Source: Ruegeria sp. HKCCA6707 (GTDB lineage Bacteria; Pseudomonadota; Alphaproteobacteria; Rhodobacterales; Rhodobacteraceae). From it: a stretch of 64,000 bases of DNA. Where the stretch lies: contig NZ_WQEG01000012.1 of NCBI RefSeq assembly GCF_013033515.1, positions 1 through 64,000 of the forward strand. The letters run 5' to 3'. Under the pieces are notes generated by a model, which was not told the DNA's origin, made no database searches, and was given only the letters and a program-made list of their open reading frames with translations. The position numbers and the translations under genes were made by a program. Every line of letters starts with the position of its first letter. The first letter of the stretch is position 1. This document shows positions 9,221 to 16,994 of the stretch, in pieces.

Positions 9221-10549
9221 TCAGGCCCGTGTCAGCGCCCAGAACCGCAAGGGTAGTGCGACGGCCGCTGCCAACAGACCCAGAGTATAGCCAATCCACA
9301 CGCCGATCGCTCCCAGATCGAAAAGGAACCCCAGTGCATAACTCGCTGGCAAGGCAAGCGGCCAATAGGCTGTCAATGTAATAATCGTCGGCAAATTCAT
9401 GTCCGACATTCCCCTCAGCGCACCCAACGCAGTACCCTGAACGCCATCCGCAACCTGTAGCATTGCCACGATGAAGAACAACGTGACCGCGAGGTCAATG
9501 ACGCCTGGGTCATCCGACATGGTTTCCGCCAGCATCCGGCCCGCAGTAATGAAAGCGATGGCGGCGACCGCCTGCCAGAGAGTGACCATCACAAAAGACG
9601 CCTTTAAAATCGGTCTGAGCCTTTCCCGATTGCCTGCGCCGACCGCAAGACCCACTCGGATCGAGGCCGCACCTGCCATGCCAAGCGGGATCATATAGGC
9701 CAGCCCCGCAAGCGCATTAACGATTTGATGGGCGGCTAGCGCCTCGGCCCCCAACCATCCCATCATCAGACCCACCACGGCGTAGGCGCCGCCCTCACCT
9801 GCATAGCCAAGACAGAGCGGCAGGGCGTCTTTGGCCTGTGACCAGACATCCGCCAATGCAACCGTCACCCGTTGGCGAAAGGCGGCCAGCCCGGGTGCGC
9901 GTATCAATACATAGATCCCGGCAACCAGCGACGTACATTGCGAGAGTATGCTGGCCAGACCAGCGCCCAGAATTCCAAGATCAAAGATGTGAATGAAGGC
10001 ATAGTTTGCGGGCACGTTGAAGAGGACGCCCAGATAGGACAGCGCAACAGCCGTCCAAGGCCGTCCAACGGCGTCGAACAGAGCTTTCAGCCCGAAAAAC
10101 AGAGTGAAAGGCACGATCCAGATCGCCATCGACATCCAGTATGGCAGCAGGATAGCCAGAACCTCCTTCGGTTGCCCCAAAGGCCCCAGCAGCGGATAGA
10201 GCGCCATCATCACCAACGCCGCGCCGCCGCCGCCCAGAAGGCACAGCAACAGCCCGCTGCGCAACGCCAGCGCAACCCGCGCGGCATCGCGTGCACCTTC
10301 GGCTTGACTGATCTGTACGGAAATAGCCGTGATCACGCCCCAAAGAGCGGAAATCAGGATGATTAGAACGGCTGTGGTCACACCAGCCGCCGCCAGCGGG
10401 ACCGTTCCCAGCGGAGAAATCATTGCCGTATCTACGACGCCGATCAATAGCGCTGCGGCCAGACTGACCATCAGCGGAACGGCCAATCGGATCAACGGCG
10501 TGAACTCGGCGCGAGTGGGCGCCTGCGAAATCAGGATTTGGTCTGTCAT
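9221..10549 (-). CDS. MATE-family multidrug/toxin exporter (NorM-like)
   Basis: 442 residues made almost wholly of hydrophobic segments, fitting twelve membrane helices in two six-helix halves, the usual size for a NorM-type antiporter that exports cationic compounds in exchange for Na+ or H+. Family-like segments include PLMVSLAAALLIGVVDTAMIS in the first helices and the small-residue-rich second half. It stands alone: a 256-bp gap separates its start from the 3' end of the XRE regulator, which is transcribed in the same direction, so readthrough is possible but coupling is unlikely. Confidence 0.95.
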   Translation of the reverse strand: MTDQILISQAPTRAEFTPLIRLAVPLMVSLAAALLIGVVDTAMISPLGTVPLAAAGVTTAVLIILISALWGVITAISVQISQAEGARDAARVALALRSGLLLCLLGGGGAALVMMALYPLLGPLGQPKEVLAILLPYWMSMAIWIVPFTLFFGLKALFDAVGRPWTAVALSYLGVLFNVPANYAFIHIFDLGILGAGLASILSQCTSLVAGIYVLIRAPGLAAFRQRVTVALADVWSQAKDALPLCLGYAGEGGAYAVVGLMMGWLGAEALAAHQIVNALAGLAYMIPLGMAGAASIRVGLAVGAGNRERLRPILKASFVMVTLWQAVAAIAFITAGRMLAETMSDDPGVIDLAVTLFFIVAMLQVADGVQGTALGALRGMSDMNLPTIITLTAYWPLALPASYALGFLFDLGAIGVWIGYTLGLLAAAVALPLRFWALTRA

Positions 10550-10805
10550 GGGTCACCTGCCGGAAAAGATCCGGCGAAAAAGTCGCGGTAAAAAGCTTTA
10601 GGCTCAGAATGAAGAGGGGCTGCTCAGCCCTGCGACGGGAACACCATGAAATTGGTCCTTTTGGGGGACAAGATAACAGGTAAGGTTCTAGGGGAAGAAT
10701 TGTCCGGCGTCCAGATCGCTTTTGCAGGCTGTTTGTCGAACACTGCCAAGCTTAGGAATGAGCAAAGTTCACCGGAACGCGGTGAGGCTTTGGTCAAACG
10801 ATCAT

Positions 10806-11570
10806 TTAATTGGCAGCCACGTGGGCAAGGTCACGCAGAAATTTGGCACTTTGATCGTCGGCCGGAAAAAATAGTTCAATCTTCATATCGTCTAGCGTGA
10901 CATCCGTGACTGTGCTGAACTGCGCAATGGTTCCAAACAGGGAAAGCCGCTGACCACCAAAGCGATAGATAGTAGAAATTGTCGGCCCAATCGCCGGGTC
11001 TCTGCGGGCGTGCCTCTGTAGCGATAAGGTGTGCGCCGCGGCGTCCAGTGCGGGTATGCCGCCTGCATTGGCGCTTTCAGCGCGCAGCCGCAACATCGTG
11101 TGATGCGCAACCTCGGGCCAGTTGTCGACAAGCTCAGGCATCAGTGGACTGGTCAGCAGGTCCAGCAGGCTTTGCCCCTCGCCGATCCCGAGTGGCTTGA
11201 ACAGTCTTTGGGCACCGCTGTTGAGCATTACTATCGTCCAGAGCCGGTCTAATACCATTCCAGGGTAAGGGGCATGTTGCTGCAAAGTCCATTCGACAGC
11301 GTCCCGGATGGGCGACATCGCTGTGTCATCCATTGGTGTTGCCGCAAAACGTGGTGCGAAACCTTCGGCCCGCATCATTTGATTTCGGGTTTCGACCGGT
11401 AGGTTCATGACCTCAGACAGATGAAGGATCATGTCCGGGCTGGGCCGGGACCGCCCGGTTTCAAGGAAGGAGATATGGCGCGCGCTGACCTCAGCTTCGA
11501 CCGCAAGGTCCAGTTGGCTCATCCTGCGTCGCTTTCGCCACTCTTTCAGCATGCCGGGATAGGGTGTCAT
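10806..11570 (-). CDS. XRE-family regulator with MmyB-like sensing domain
   Basis: 254 residues. Residues about 7-65 form a Cro/CI-type helix-turn-helix (WRKRRRMSQLDLAVEAEVS, ISFLETGRSRPS). The rest matches the MmyB-like ligand-binding domain, a PAS-like fold thought to bind small hydrophobic molecules (DRLWTIVMLNSGAQRLF is typical). The gene is divergent from the small membrane protein at 11676, with 105 bp between start codons, and a perfect palindrome lies in that space. The regulator therefore probably controls itself and its neighbour. The effector is unknown. Confidence 0.93.
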   Translation of the reverse strand: MTPYPGMLKEWRKRRRMSQLDLAVEAEVSARHISFLETGRSRPSPDMILHLSEVMNLPVETRNQMMRAEGFAPRFAATPMDDTAMSPIRDAVEWTLQQHAPYPGMVLDRLWTIVMLNSGAQRLFKPLGIGEGQSLLDLLTSPLMPELVDNWPEVAHHTMLRLRAESANAGGIPALDAAAHTLSLQRHARRDPAIGPTISTIYRFGGQRLSLFGTIAQFSTVTDVTLDDMKIELFFPADDQSAKFLRDLAHVAAN

Positions 11571-11605
11571 GCGCCGAGCTTAACAAGGTACCCGACAGAA
11601 ATCAC

Positions 11606-11620
11606 TTACCTCTGAGGTAA
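11606..11620. promoter_or_regulatory. palindromic operator candidate for the XRE regulator
   Basis: TTACCTC-T-GAGGTAA is a perfect 7-bp inverted repeat around one base. It lies 36 bp from the regulator's start codon and 56 bp from that of the divergent membrane protein, as expected for a site at which a dimeric Cro-type protein represses both promoters. That the neighbouring XRE protein binds here is inference from position and symmetry. Confidence 0.6.
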
Positions 11621-11675
11621 TTGATTTGCTCTCGTCGTAAGTCGCATGAAGAGCATATACCGAAAGGAGAAGGTC

Positions 11676-12104
11676 ATGACCCAACAACAGTCAGCAATGC
11701 GTATTTCAGGCGGAGTTCTTGTTGCAACTGGGGTGCTCTTTGCTCTGGCCGCGCTGCCGTTTCTGCACCCCGTAGCGCATATCTTTCTGCAAATCGCGTA
11801 TTGGCCAATTCACGCCGTTCCTGCGGAATTGACGGTTCCGTTGCCTTTACTGCTGGTTATCACCGGTGGCCTGACGGTCGGCCTGGGCGGAATGCACTGG
11901 GCGCTGGGAACATACGTTGCCCCGGTTTCGGCGGTGGCTGCGACCAAGACCGCTCAGATTACGGCATGGTCCTGGTTTTGTGCCGACAGTTTAGGCTCTA
12001 TTCTAGTAGCGGCGCCCTTCAACGTCGTACTAAACCTGTCCTTTCTGGTGCTAATCTTGGTATCCTGCCGACCCGGCACAGCAAGCAAACACACAACATC
12101 CTGA
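11676..12104 (+). CDS. small four-helix membrane protein, probable target of the divergent XRE regulator
   Basis: 142 residues; the ATG at 11676 is chosen because AAGGAGAAGG stands just upstream, whereas the in-frame ATG at 11646 has no such site. Four hydrophobic segments are visible (near 10-30, 45-65, 70-95 and 105-130), with little outside the membrane. No family is recognised. A position divergent from an MmyB-type regulator across a palindrome suggests it is induced by that regulator's effector. It is the last intact gene before the island starting near 12.3 kb. Confidence 0.75.
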   Translation: MTQQQSAMRISGGVLVATGVLFALAALPFLHPVAHIFLQIAYWPIHAVPAELTVPLPLLLVITGGLTVGLGGMHWALGTYVAPVSAVAATKTAQITAWSWFCADSLGSILVAAPFNVVLNLSFLVLILVSCRPGTASKHTTS

Positions 12105-12411
12105 CGTGAAGTGGTACTCAATGGGTTTGAAAAGTACGACTGGCTATTTCAGAGTACCATTGATGGTCGATGCTACTTCAACGACAGTTTTATGTCGGAC
12201 AGAGTCCTTCGCCATCTCCATACATGCCTGGTTGGGACATTCCTTTGACGCCTTTGTGGGTCAACTTTCCATTGTCGATTGTCCACCCTTTGTTCCACCT
12301 TTGGGCCCGCGCTTAAAAACCTAACAAATACAAGGGTACAAACTACCGGGACTATTTCTTGCGATACAACAAGATATAGTGCGAGACAAGTCGGGACACG
12401 CTTTATGTGGA
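12105..12411. other. left junction of the island, no gene
   Basis: No coding frame is credible. Two features are seen: TGGTACTC at 12112-12119 with its complement GAGTACCA at 12152-12159, and at 12315-12333 an extra copy of AAAACCTAACAA(A)TACAA, a motif that recurs inside both long repeats. Both may be remains of recombination sites. Confidence 0.4.
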
Positions 12412-12548
12412 CCTAGGCTCCACCAAAACCTAACAATACAACTAGATAGCAAGCATTAGAGCGGTGTGACACACAGGTGTGACACAAAATGAAGCTGCAT
12501 GCGTATCTCTCACTGTCCAGGCACGGCATTTATTACTTCCGTTGGCCG
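12412..12548 (+). repeat. long direct repeat, copy A
   Basis: 137 bp matching 15808-15943 in the same orientation with about 13 differences. It contains AAAACCTAACAATACAA, two TGTGACAC elements 13 bp apart (12465 and 12478), and the ATG and first ~20 codons of an integrase-like gene. Homology stops at the same point in both copies, after GTTGGCCG. Confidence 0.85.
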
Positions 12549-12900
12549 CTGCCCGACACACGACCAAATCCCCGTACTAGACCAAACACAACACGTAGGA
12601 CCCTTCGCGTTTCGTTGCGTACAAGATGCCCCAAAAGAGGCTGGTACTCTGGCACGGCGTCTTGCAGTGTGCGGCGACACAATAACAAAGCACATAGAAC
12701 ACTCGGGCATGAACTACGGCGAACTACGCACAAAGGTTCATGAGCACTTCACGGAAGTACTAAAGAAGGCAAAGGCACGTCGGGATGAACTCGGCCCCTA
12801 CACCGAACTAGAGAGAAAACGTATCGCCGACACCATCCGTCTTCATGAGGCAGACAACGAAGACTTTTGGGGCATGATGCAGAAGGGCTACGCAACATAG
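12489..12900 (+). pseudogene. truncated, frameshifted tyrosine recombinase (N-terminal part)
   Basis: The frame starting ATG 12489 gives KLHAYLSLSRHGIYYFRWPLP and then RTLRVSLRTRCPK, the opening of DUF6538-type phage integrases (a strand pair ending in YFRWP, then R-x-SL-x-T). Near 12630 the sense frame shifts, continuing as EAGTLARRLAVCGDTI and an Arg/Lys/Glu-rich helical stretch to a TAG at 12898. The core-binding domain is cut short and no catalytic R-H-R-Y domain follows. This is a dead gene of about 135 codons. It marks the left boundary of the copper cassette, and its first part is duplicated at 15.9 kb. Confidence 0.75.
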
Positions 12901-13167
12901 CAGTACCAATCCTTTTGCGATGCATCACCTACTCACAGTCGCAGCCATTGTCATCGAGTGTTCCCGCATTTCGCAACCCGGTTTGCAGGGTCCGAACCGA
13001 CATTCCCAATGTTGCCGCTGTTTCCGGAATACCAAATTCGGAATCTGCAAAGTCAAAAGGCCGCTAAAAGCTGACCTTGTGTGCCTATAGTGAGATGAAA
13101 AGCTTGGCTGCTGCAATCACCGACATATGATGCTGGCTAGAGATATATGTACTGAATGGAGTTAAAG

Positions 13168-13869
13168 ATGTGCTTTTCAGCTACGGCAAGTTTTGTCGCT
13201 GGGGGAATATTGTCCGTTGCCGGTGCAGCTACCATGATTTCTGCATGCAGACAGAAGTTGGGGCGTGGCCTAATATTCCTGTCATCTTTTCCGTTAGTTT
13301 TCGGTTTACAACAAAGTCTTGAGGGTTTGGTCTGGCTCGGGATGTCCGACCAATTGTCTTTGAGACTATTAACGATAGTAAACTATGGCTTCATTTTTTT
13401 CGCGTTTTTCTATTGGCCTGTTGCTGGCCCAACTGCAGGTTTTCTGATCGAAAAGCGAAAGTGGCGTAAACACTTATTCGGTGGACTTATCATTGGTGGT
13501 TTGGCTGTGGGAACTTACCTTATGCTAAAAGCAATCAATAACCCCGTACTTCCCACCTCTAGCGATGAATGGGGAGGGCATATTTTGTACCTACAAGGTA
13601 TGACCCTTATCCCAAACATCCAATACATCTACTTCTTTACTGCATGTACTGCGCTAGCAGCCTCATCGAACCCCACCGCTTTCAAGTTTGGCCTAGCGCT
13701 TACAGCGTCGTTTCTCGTCACGCTCTTCGGTTATGAATTGTTTGTTCTACCTTCGGTGTGGTGTTTCTTCGCTGCGCTTTGCAGCATCGTCATTTCATAT
13801 GACGTTCTTCGAGGTAAGACTGTACAATACATAGAGAAGCAGAGTGATGATCTCCGGGCCATTGTCTAA
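13168..13869 (+). CDS. DUF6629-type membrane protein
   Basis: 233 residues with about seven hydrophobic segments. It opens MCFSATASFVAGG, which I associate with the DUF6629 family of uncharacterised bacterial membrane proteins. The ATG at 13168 is preferred over 13156, since GGAG lies 6 bp before it and the family begins at MCFS. Codon use is AT-richer than the flanking chromosome, consistent with transfer. It is the first intact gene of the island, 131 bp ahead of copC. Role unknown; a link to copper would rest only on position. Confidence 0.8.
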   Translation: MCFSATASFVAGGILSVAGAATMISACRQKLGRGLIFLSSFPLVFGLQQSLEGLVWLGMSDQLSLRLLTIVNYGFIFFAFFYWPVAGPTAGFLIEKRKWRKHLFGGLIIGGLAVGTYLMLKAINNPVLPTSSDEWGGHILYLQGMTLIPNIQYIYFFTACTALAASSNPTAFKFGLALTASFLVTLFGYELFVLPSVWCFFAALCSIVISYDVLRGKTVQYIEKQSDDLRAIV

Positions 13870-14000
13870 CGGACGTATCACGGTTGCTGTCAGACTAATT
13901 CGAACCAATCTCAGTTTGCTGCGGAAACTGCGAACCTATCCGGTGATCGCGTACATTCGTGAAATTCAGCGTGCCAACGGGATAAATTGAGGACAGAACC

Positions 14001-14342
14001 ATGAAAAAGATCATAATGCTCGCACTCATGGCTGCCCTTCCCAGCGGCGTACTGGCGCATTCCAAGGTCGAAGAAACAACCCCTGCCAACGGAGCCACAA
14101 TAACTACTGTGCCCGCTGAAATTGGCCTCAACTTCTCTAAGGACATACGGCTGACACGGATAGAGATGGCCCATGAAAAACACTCGGCAGTAAGCCTAGA
14201 TTTGGGCGACCAGACAAGTTTTGGTCAAGAGTTCACGATCCCTCTGCCGAGCAATGGAACCGGCACCTATGTCATCGAATGGCGTGGTTTAGGTGAAGAC
14301 GGTCATGCCATGCAGGGCGAGTTTTCCTTTACCGTGGAATGA
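14001..14342 (+). CDS. periplasmic copper-binding protein CopC
   Basis: 113 residues. A signal peptide (MKKIIMLALMAALPSGVLA) is predicted to be cut just before His20, so the mature protein starts with histidine, the N-terminal ligand of the Cu(II) brace in CopC proteins. The Asp and His of EDGHAMQG near the C-terminus fit the other Cu(II) ligands of the family. The methionine-rich Cu(I) loop of plasmid-type CopC is not seen, so a Cu(II)-only type is likely. It overlaps copD by 4 bp (ATGA), and the two should be co-translated. The role is carrying copper to CopD in the periplasm. Confidence 0.92.
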   Translation: MKKIIMLALMAALPSGVLAHSKVEETTPANGATITTVPAEIGLNFSKDIRLTRIEMAHEKHSAVSLDLGDQTSFGQEFTIPLPSNGTGTYVIEWRGLGEDGHAMQGEFSFTVE

Positions 14343-15211
14343 GCATGCCAGACATTTGGGGTATTGCCACGATCCTCGCAAAGCTGGGGCTCTACATCGG
14401 CTTTACGGGGTCCACCGGGCTTGTAATTGTTAGTTGCCTCTATTCCGGCGTTGTCGCACCGATAAACCTCGGGATAAAGCGCCAAGCTAGGGCTTTAGGA
14501 TGGCTCGCTCTCGCCGCAACGGTTGTTGGTTTCATGCTTCGTGGAGCCGCCTTAACAGGCGGAGTTGACGGCATGGTCGATCCAGAGATGCTTGGTCTAC
14601 TTTGGCAGACATCCGTGGGTGAGGTCCTTGTTTACCGCCTCGTAGGCGCAGTGATGATCCTTGTGGGGCTGTCTGTTCCTCGCGTTGGTCTACCGATTGC
14701 TCTGTTGGGTGGCACAGTGGCATTGTGGTCCTTTGCACAGATAGGGCACGTGCCCGAACTAGAGAGTTTTGGCGTTCAACTCTTGCTCCTGTTGCACCTG
14801 CTATCTGTAGCCTTCTGGGTGGGCATCTTTAGCCCGCTGCGGAGTATGGCTCTAACGCCTGAACACCTGACAGATGCTGCTGAACTAGGTCATAGATTTG
14901 GGCAAACTGCTGCATTGGTTGTACCGGCTTTGATCGGTGCGGGCCTATGGATTGCTTGGTTAATTGTCGGCAGTCTCCAAGGGCTCTTGTTTACTGGCTA
15001 CGGGCGGGCACTGTTGCTCAAAGTGTTTCTTGTGGCGTTGCTGATGATCCTCGCCGCTGCAAACAAGCTCCGATTGGTTCCCGCCATGCAAAGTGGAAAG
15101 GCTAGGGCAGCGCGGCACCTCGCCCGATCTATCGAGGTTGAGGCAATAGTCGTATTAGTGGTTTTGGCGACGACGGCGACACTCACCAGCGTATTAACAC
15201 TTCCGAATTAA
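14339..15211 (+). CDS. copper import/resistance membrane protein CopD
   Basis: 290 residues with about eight hydrophobic helices, matching the CopD family of inner-membrane proteins that take copper from CopC, probably into the cytoplasm. Family-like parts include the helix with the sequence LLLLLHLLSVAFWVGIF (conserved His) and the GYGRALLLKVFLV segment near the C-terminus. The start overlaps copC by 4 bp. The cytochrome c gene begins 11 bp after its stop, so all three form one operon. Confidence 0.9.
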   Translation: MSMPDIWGIATILAKLGLYIGFTGSTGLVIVSCLYSGVVAPINLGIKRQARALGWLALAATVVGFMLRGAALTGGVDGMVDPEMLGLLWQTSVGEVLVYRLVGAVMILVGLSVPRVGLPIALLGGTVALWSFAQIGHVPELESFGVQLLLLLHLLSVAFWVGIFSPLRSMALTPEHLTDAAELGHRFGQTAALVVPALIGAGLWIAWLIVGSLQGLLFTGYGRALLLKVFLVALLMILAAANKLRLVPAMQSGKARAARHLARSIEVEAIVVLVVLATTATLTSVLTLPN

Positions 15212-15222
15212 GGTAGGTAGAG

Positions 15223-15657
15223 ATGAACAAACACCTGTATGCACTCGCTATATGCAGTATTGGTACTAGCGTCGCTGCAGATCATGAGTTGATAGACAGA
15301 GACCTTGCGAATGGGCAGGAACTCTACGCAGAGCACTGTGCCTCATGCCATGGAGTTAATCTGGAAGGCCAACCCAACTGGCAAACACCCGACGATGACG
15401 GAGTGTTGCCCGCTCCACCACATGACGTGACAGGGCACACATGGCACCATGATAACCAGCTACTGTTCGAATATACCAAACTAGGTGGAGCAGACGCATT
15501 GGCAACACGTGGCATTAAAGACTTCAACAGGGGCATGCCCGGCTTTGAAAGCATTCTAACTGACGAAGACATATGGAACGTGCTGGCCTACATACGCTCC
15601 ACTTGGCCCGACGATGTTCAGCAAATGCAGGCTAGCCGCAACCTGCCGCACCAGTAG
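15223..15657 (+). CDS. periplasmic c-type cytochrome of the copper cassette
   Basis: 144 residues. A signal peptide ends near SVAAD. The haem is bound by C39-A-S-C42-H43, and M105 in RGMPGF is the probable distal ligand; this is a class I, single-haem protein. The loop GHTWHHD between them is rich in histidine and could bind metal, which is inference. AGGTAGGTAGAG precedes the ATG. Linkage to copC-copD suggests that the cytochrome supplies or accepts electrons for copper handling or reports on cytochrome oxidase copper supply. Direct evidence is absent. Confidence 0.9.
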   Translation: MNKHLYALAICSIGTSVAADHELIDRDLANGQELYAEHCASCHGVNLEGQPNWQTPDDDGVLPAPPHDVTGHTWHHDNQLLFEYTKLGGADALATRGIKDFNRGMPGFESILTDEDIWNVLAYIRSTWPDDVQQMQASRNLPHQ

Positions 15658-15807
15658 AAGGCAGTAGTCCGGTGTAGGTTTGGGCATGCACAGTTCGACG
15701 TAGCAGGTTGCGCACTTCAAAGTGTGACAATAGGGTGAGACACACTACAAACCAACACACCACAATAGTGTTTACTATCAGTACATTAGGCGTTCGGCGG
15801 CGTTTCC

Positions 15808-15943
15808 CCTAGCCTCCACCAAAACCTAACAATACAACTGGATAGCAAGTATGAGAGCGATGTGACACTCAAGTGTGACACAAACGAAGCTGCATGCGTA
15901 TCTTTCACTGTGCCGGCACGGCATCTATTACTTCCGTTGGCCG
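15808..15943 (+). repeat. long direct repeat, copy B
   Basis: Same-orientation partner of 12412-12548. The AAAACCTAACAATACAA motif (15821) and the two TGTGACAC elements (15861 and 15874, again 13 bp apart) are kept, while a deletion and substitution have turned the integrase start ATG into ACG. The two copies enclose about 3.3 kb. Confidence 0.85.
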
Positions 15944-15952
15944 ATAGGTTGA
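15884..15952 (+). pseudogene. second integrase 5'-end fragment
   Basis: Reads T-KLHAYLSLCRHGIYYFRWP-IG-stop, the same 20 residues as the integrase remnant at 12489, with ACG where the ATG should be and a TGA directly after the shared part. It cannot be expressed as an integrase. It marks the right boundary of the island. Confidence 0.75.
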
Positions 15953-16193
15953 AGCTTAGCACCAGAATAGTCAGAGCTTTTGACGCGTGGAATTTGCGCT
16001 TGGTCGCCCGATGCAGCACATCGCGGTCATTTCCAGTGAACACATATGGTTGGCTGATCGATACATTGCAGTCAAACTACCTGATCCAGCCCGGTAATAT
16101 TCCGCCGCTCCAAAATCACGGCGTTGCTATTTGGGGCCGATCAGGCATTCTGGACGGAATTAGAAGAGCAGTTCTTTTGTGCAGGTATGGATT
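15953..16193. other. gap between island and lysozyme gene
   Basis: About 240 bp with no gene that I can support. It should include the right island junction and the promoter of the lysozyme gene. Confidence 0.35.
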
Positions 16194-16994
16194 ATGCGCA
16201 GTGTCGTTACGCTGGCCGTTCTGGCCTTTGTTGCCCTGTCGTGCGGTCGCGGTGGCCCGCCGCCGCAGCGTCTTGAGCCTCAGGCTTTTGCGGATACGAC
16301 CAGCCCGGCTTTGATCTTTCCAAAATTTGCGGATGCTGATCCGCATGAATGGGACGGGCGTCATCCCGGGCTTTACCCGGTGCATGGGTTGGATGTGTCG
16401 CGTTGGCAAGGGGCGATTGACTGGCGCACCGCGCGGGCCAATGGGGTGAGTTTTGTTTTCATCAAGGCGACCGAGGGTGGCGATGTGGCCGATCCGATGT
16501 TCGACACCCACCGTAAAGGGGCGCAGGCCGCAGGTGTGCCTTGGGGCGCCTATCACTATTACTATTTCTGCCGATCCGCGCGCGAGCAGGCGCGGTGGTT
16601 CATCAAGAATGTGCCGAAAGGCGCGGACCTTCCGCATGTGCTGGATATGGAATGGACACCGCATTCCAAGACCTGTCGGATCCGCCCCGATGGTCGCAAA
16701 GTACGGGCCGAGGCACAGCGATTTCTGGACATCCTCGAACGTCATTACGGGCGCAGGCCCATCGTCTACACGACCGTCGATTTCTTTGCCGACACGCAGA
16801 TCGATCGCCTGCCCAAGACCGAATTCTGGCTGCGCTCCGTGGCCGGGCATCCGCGTCAGGTCTATCCCGGAACAATCTGGCGGTTCTGGCAATATACGGG
16901 CACCGGTCTGGTCCCGGGTGTCGACGGGCGTGTGGATATCAACACGTTCAACGGCCCACCCGAGATCTGGGCCCGGTGGAAGTCAGGCGGCTAG
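16194..16994 (+). CDS. GH25 lysozyme-like lipoprotein
   Basis: 266 residues from the ATG at 16194 (an in-frame ATG at 16179 is also possible). The N-terminus is a lipoprotein signal with lipobox VALSC, Cys17 being lipidated. A glycoside hydrolase family 25 domain fills residues about 62-262: GLDVSRWQG (Asp67), FVFIKATEG (Glu94), and VLDMEW (Asp151, Glu153) carry the acidic catalytic groove that cleaves the MurNAc-GlcNAc bond of peptidoglycan. A membrane anchor suggests a role in the cell's own wall rather than a phage endolysin. Its last 4 bp overlap the convergent trmD. Confidence 0.92.
   Translation: MRSVVTLAVLAFVALSCGRGGPPPQRLEPQAFADTTSPALIFPKFADADPHEWDGRHPGLYPVHGLDVSRWQGAIDWRTARANGVSFVFIKATEGGDVADPMFDTHRKGAQAAGVPWGAYHYYYFCRSAREQARWFIKNVPKGADLPHVLDMEWTPHSKTCRIRPDGRKVRAEAQRFLDILERHYGRRPIVYTTVDFFADTQIDRLPKTEFWLRSVAGHPRQVYPGTIWRFWQYTGTGLVPGVDGRVDINTFNGPPEIWARWKSGG

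Noticed and set aside
12105..16193. complete prophage or integrative element
   Set aside because: No intact integrase, structural, replication or transfer gene is present; only integrase fragments bound a short cassette.
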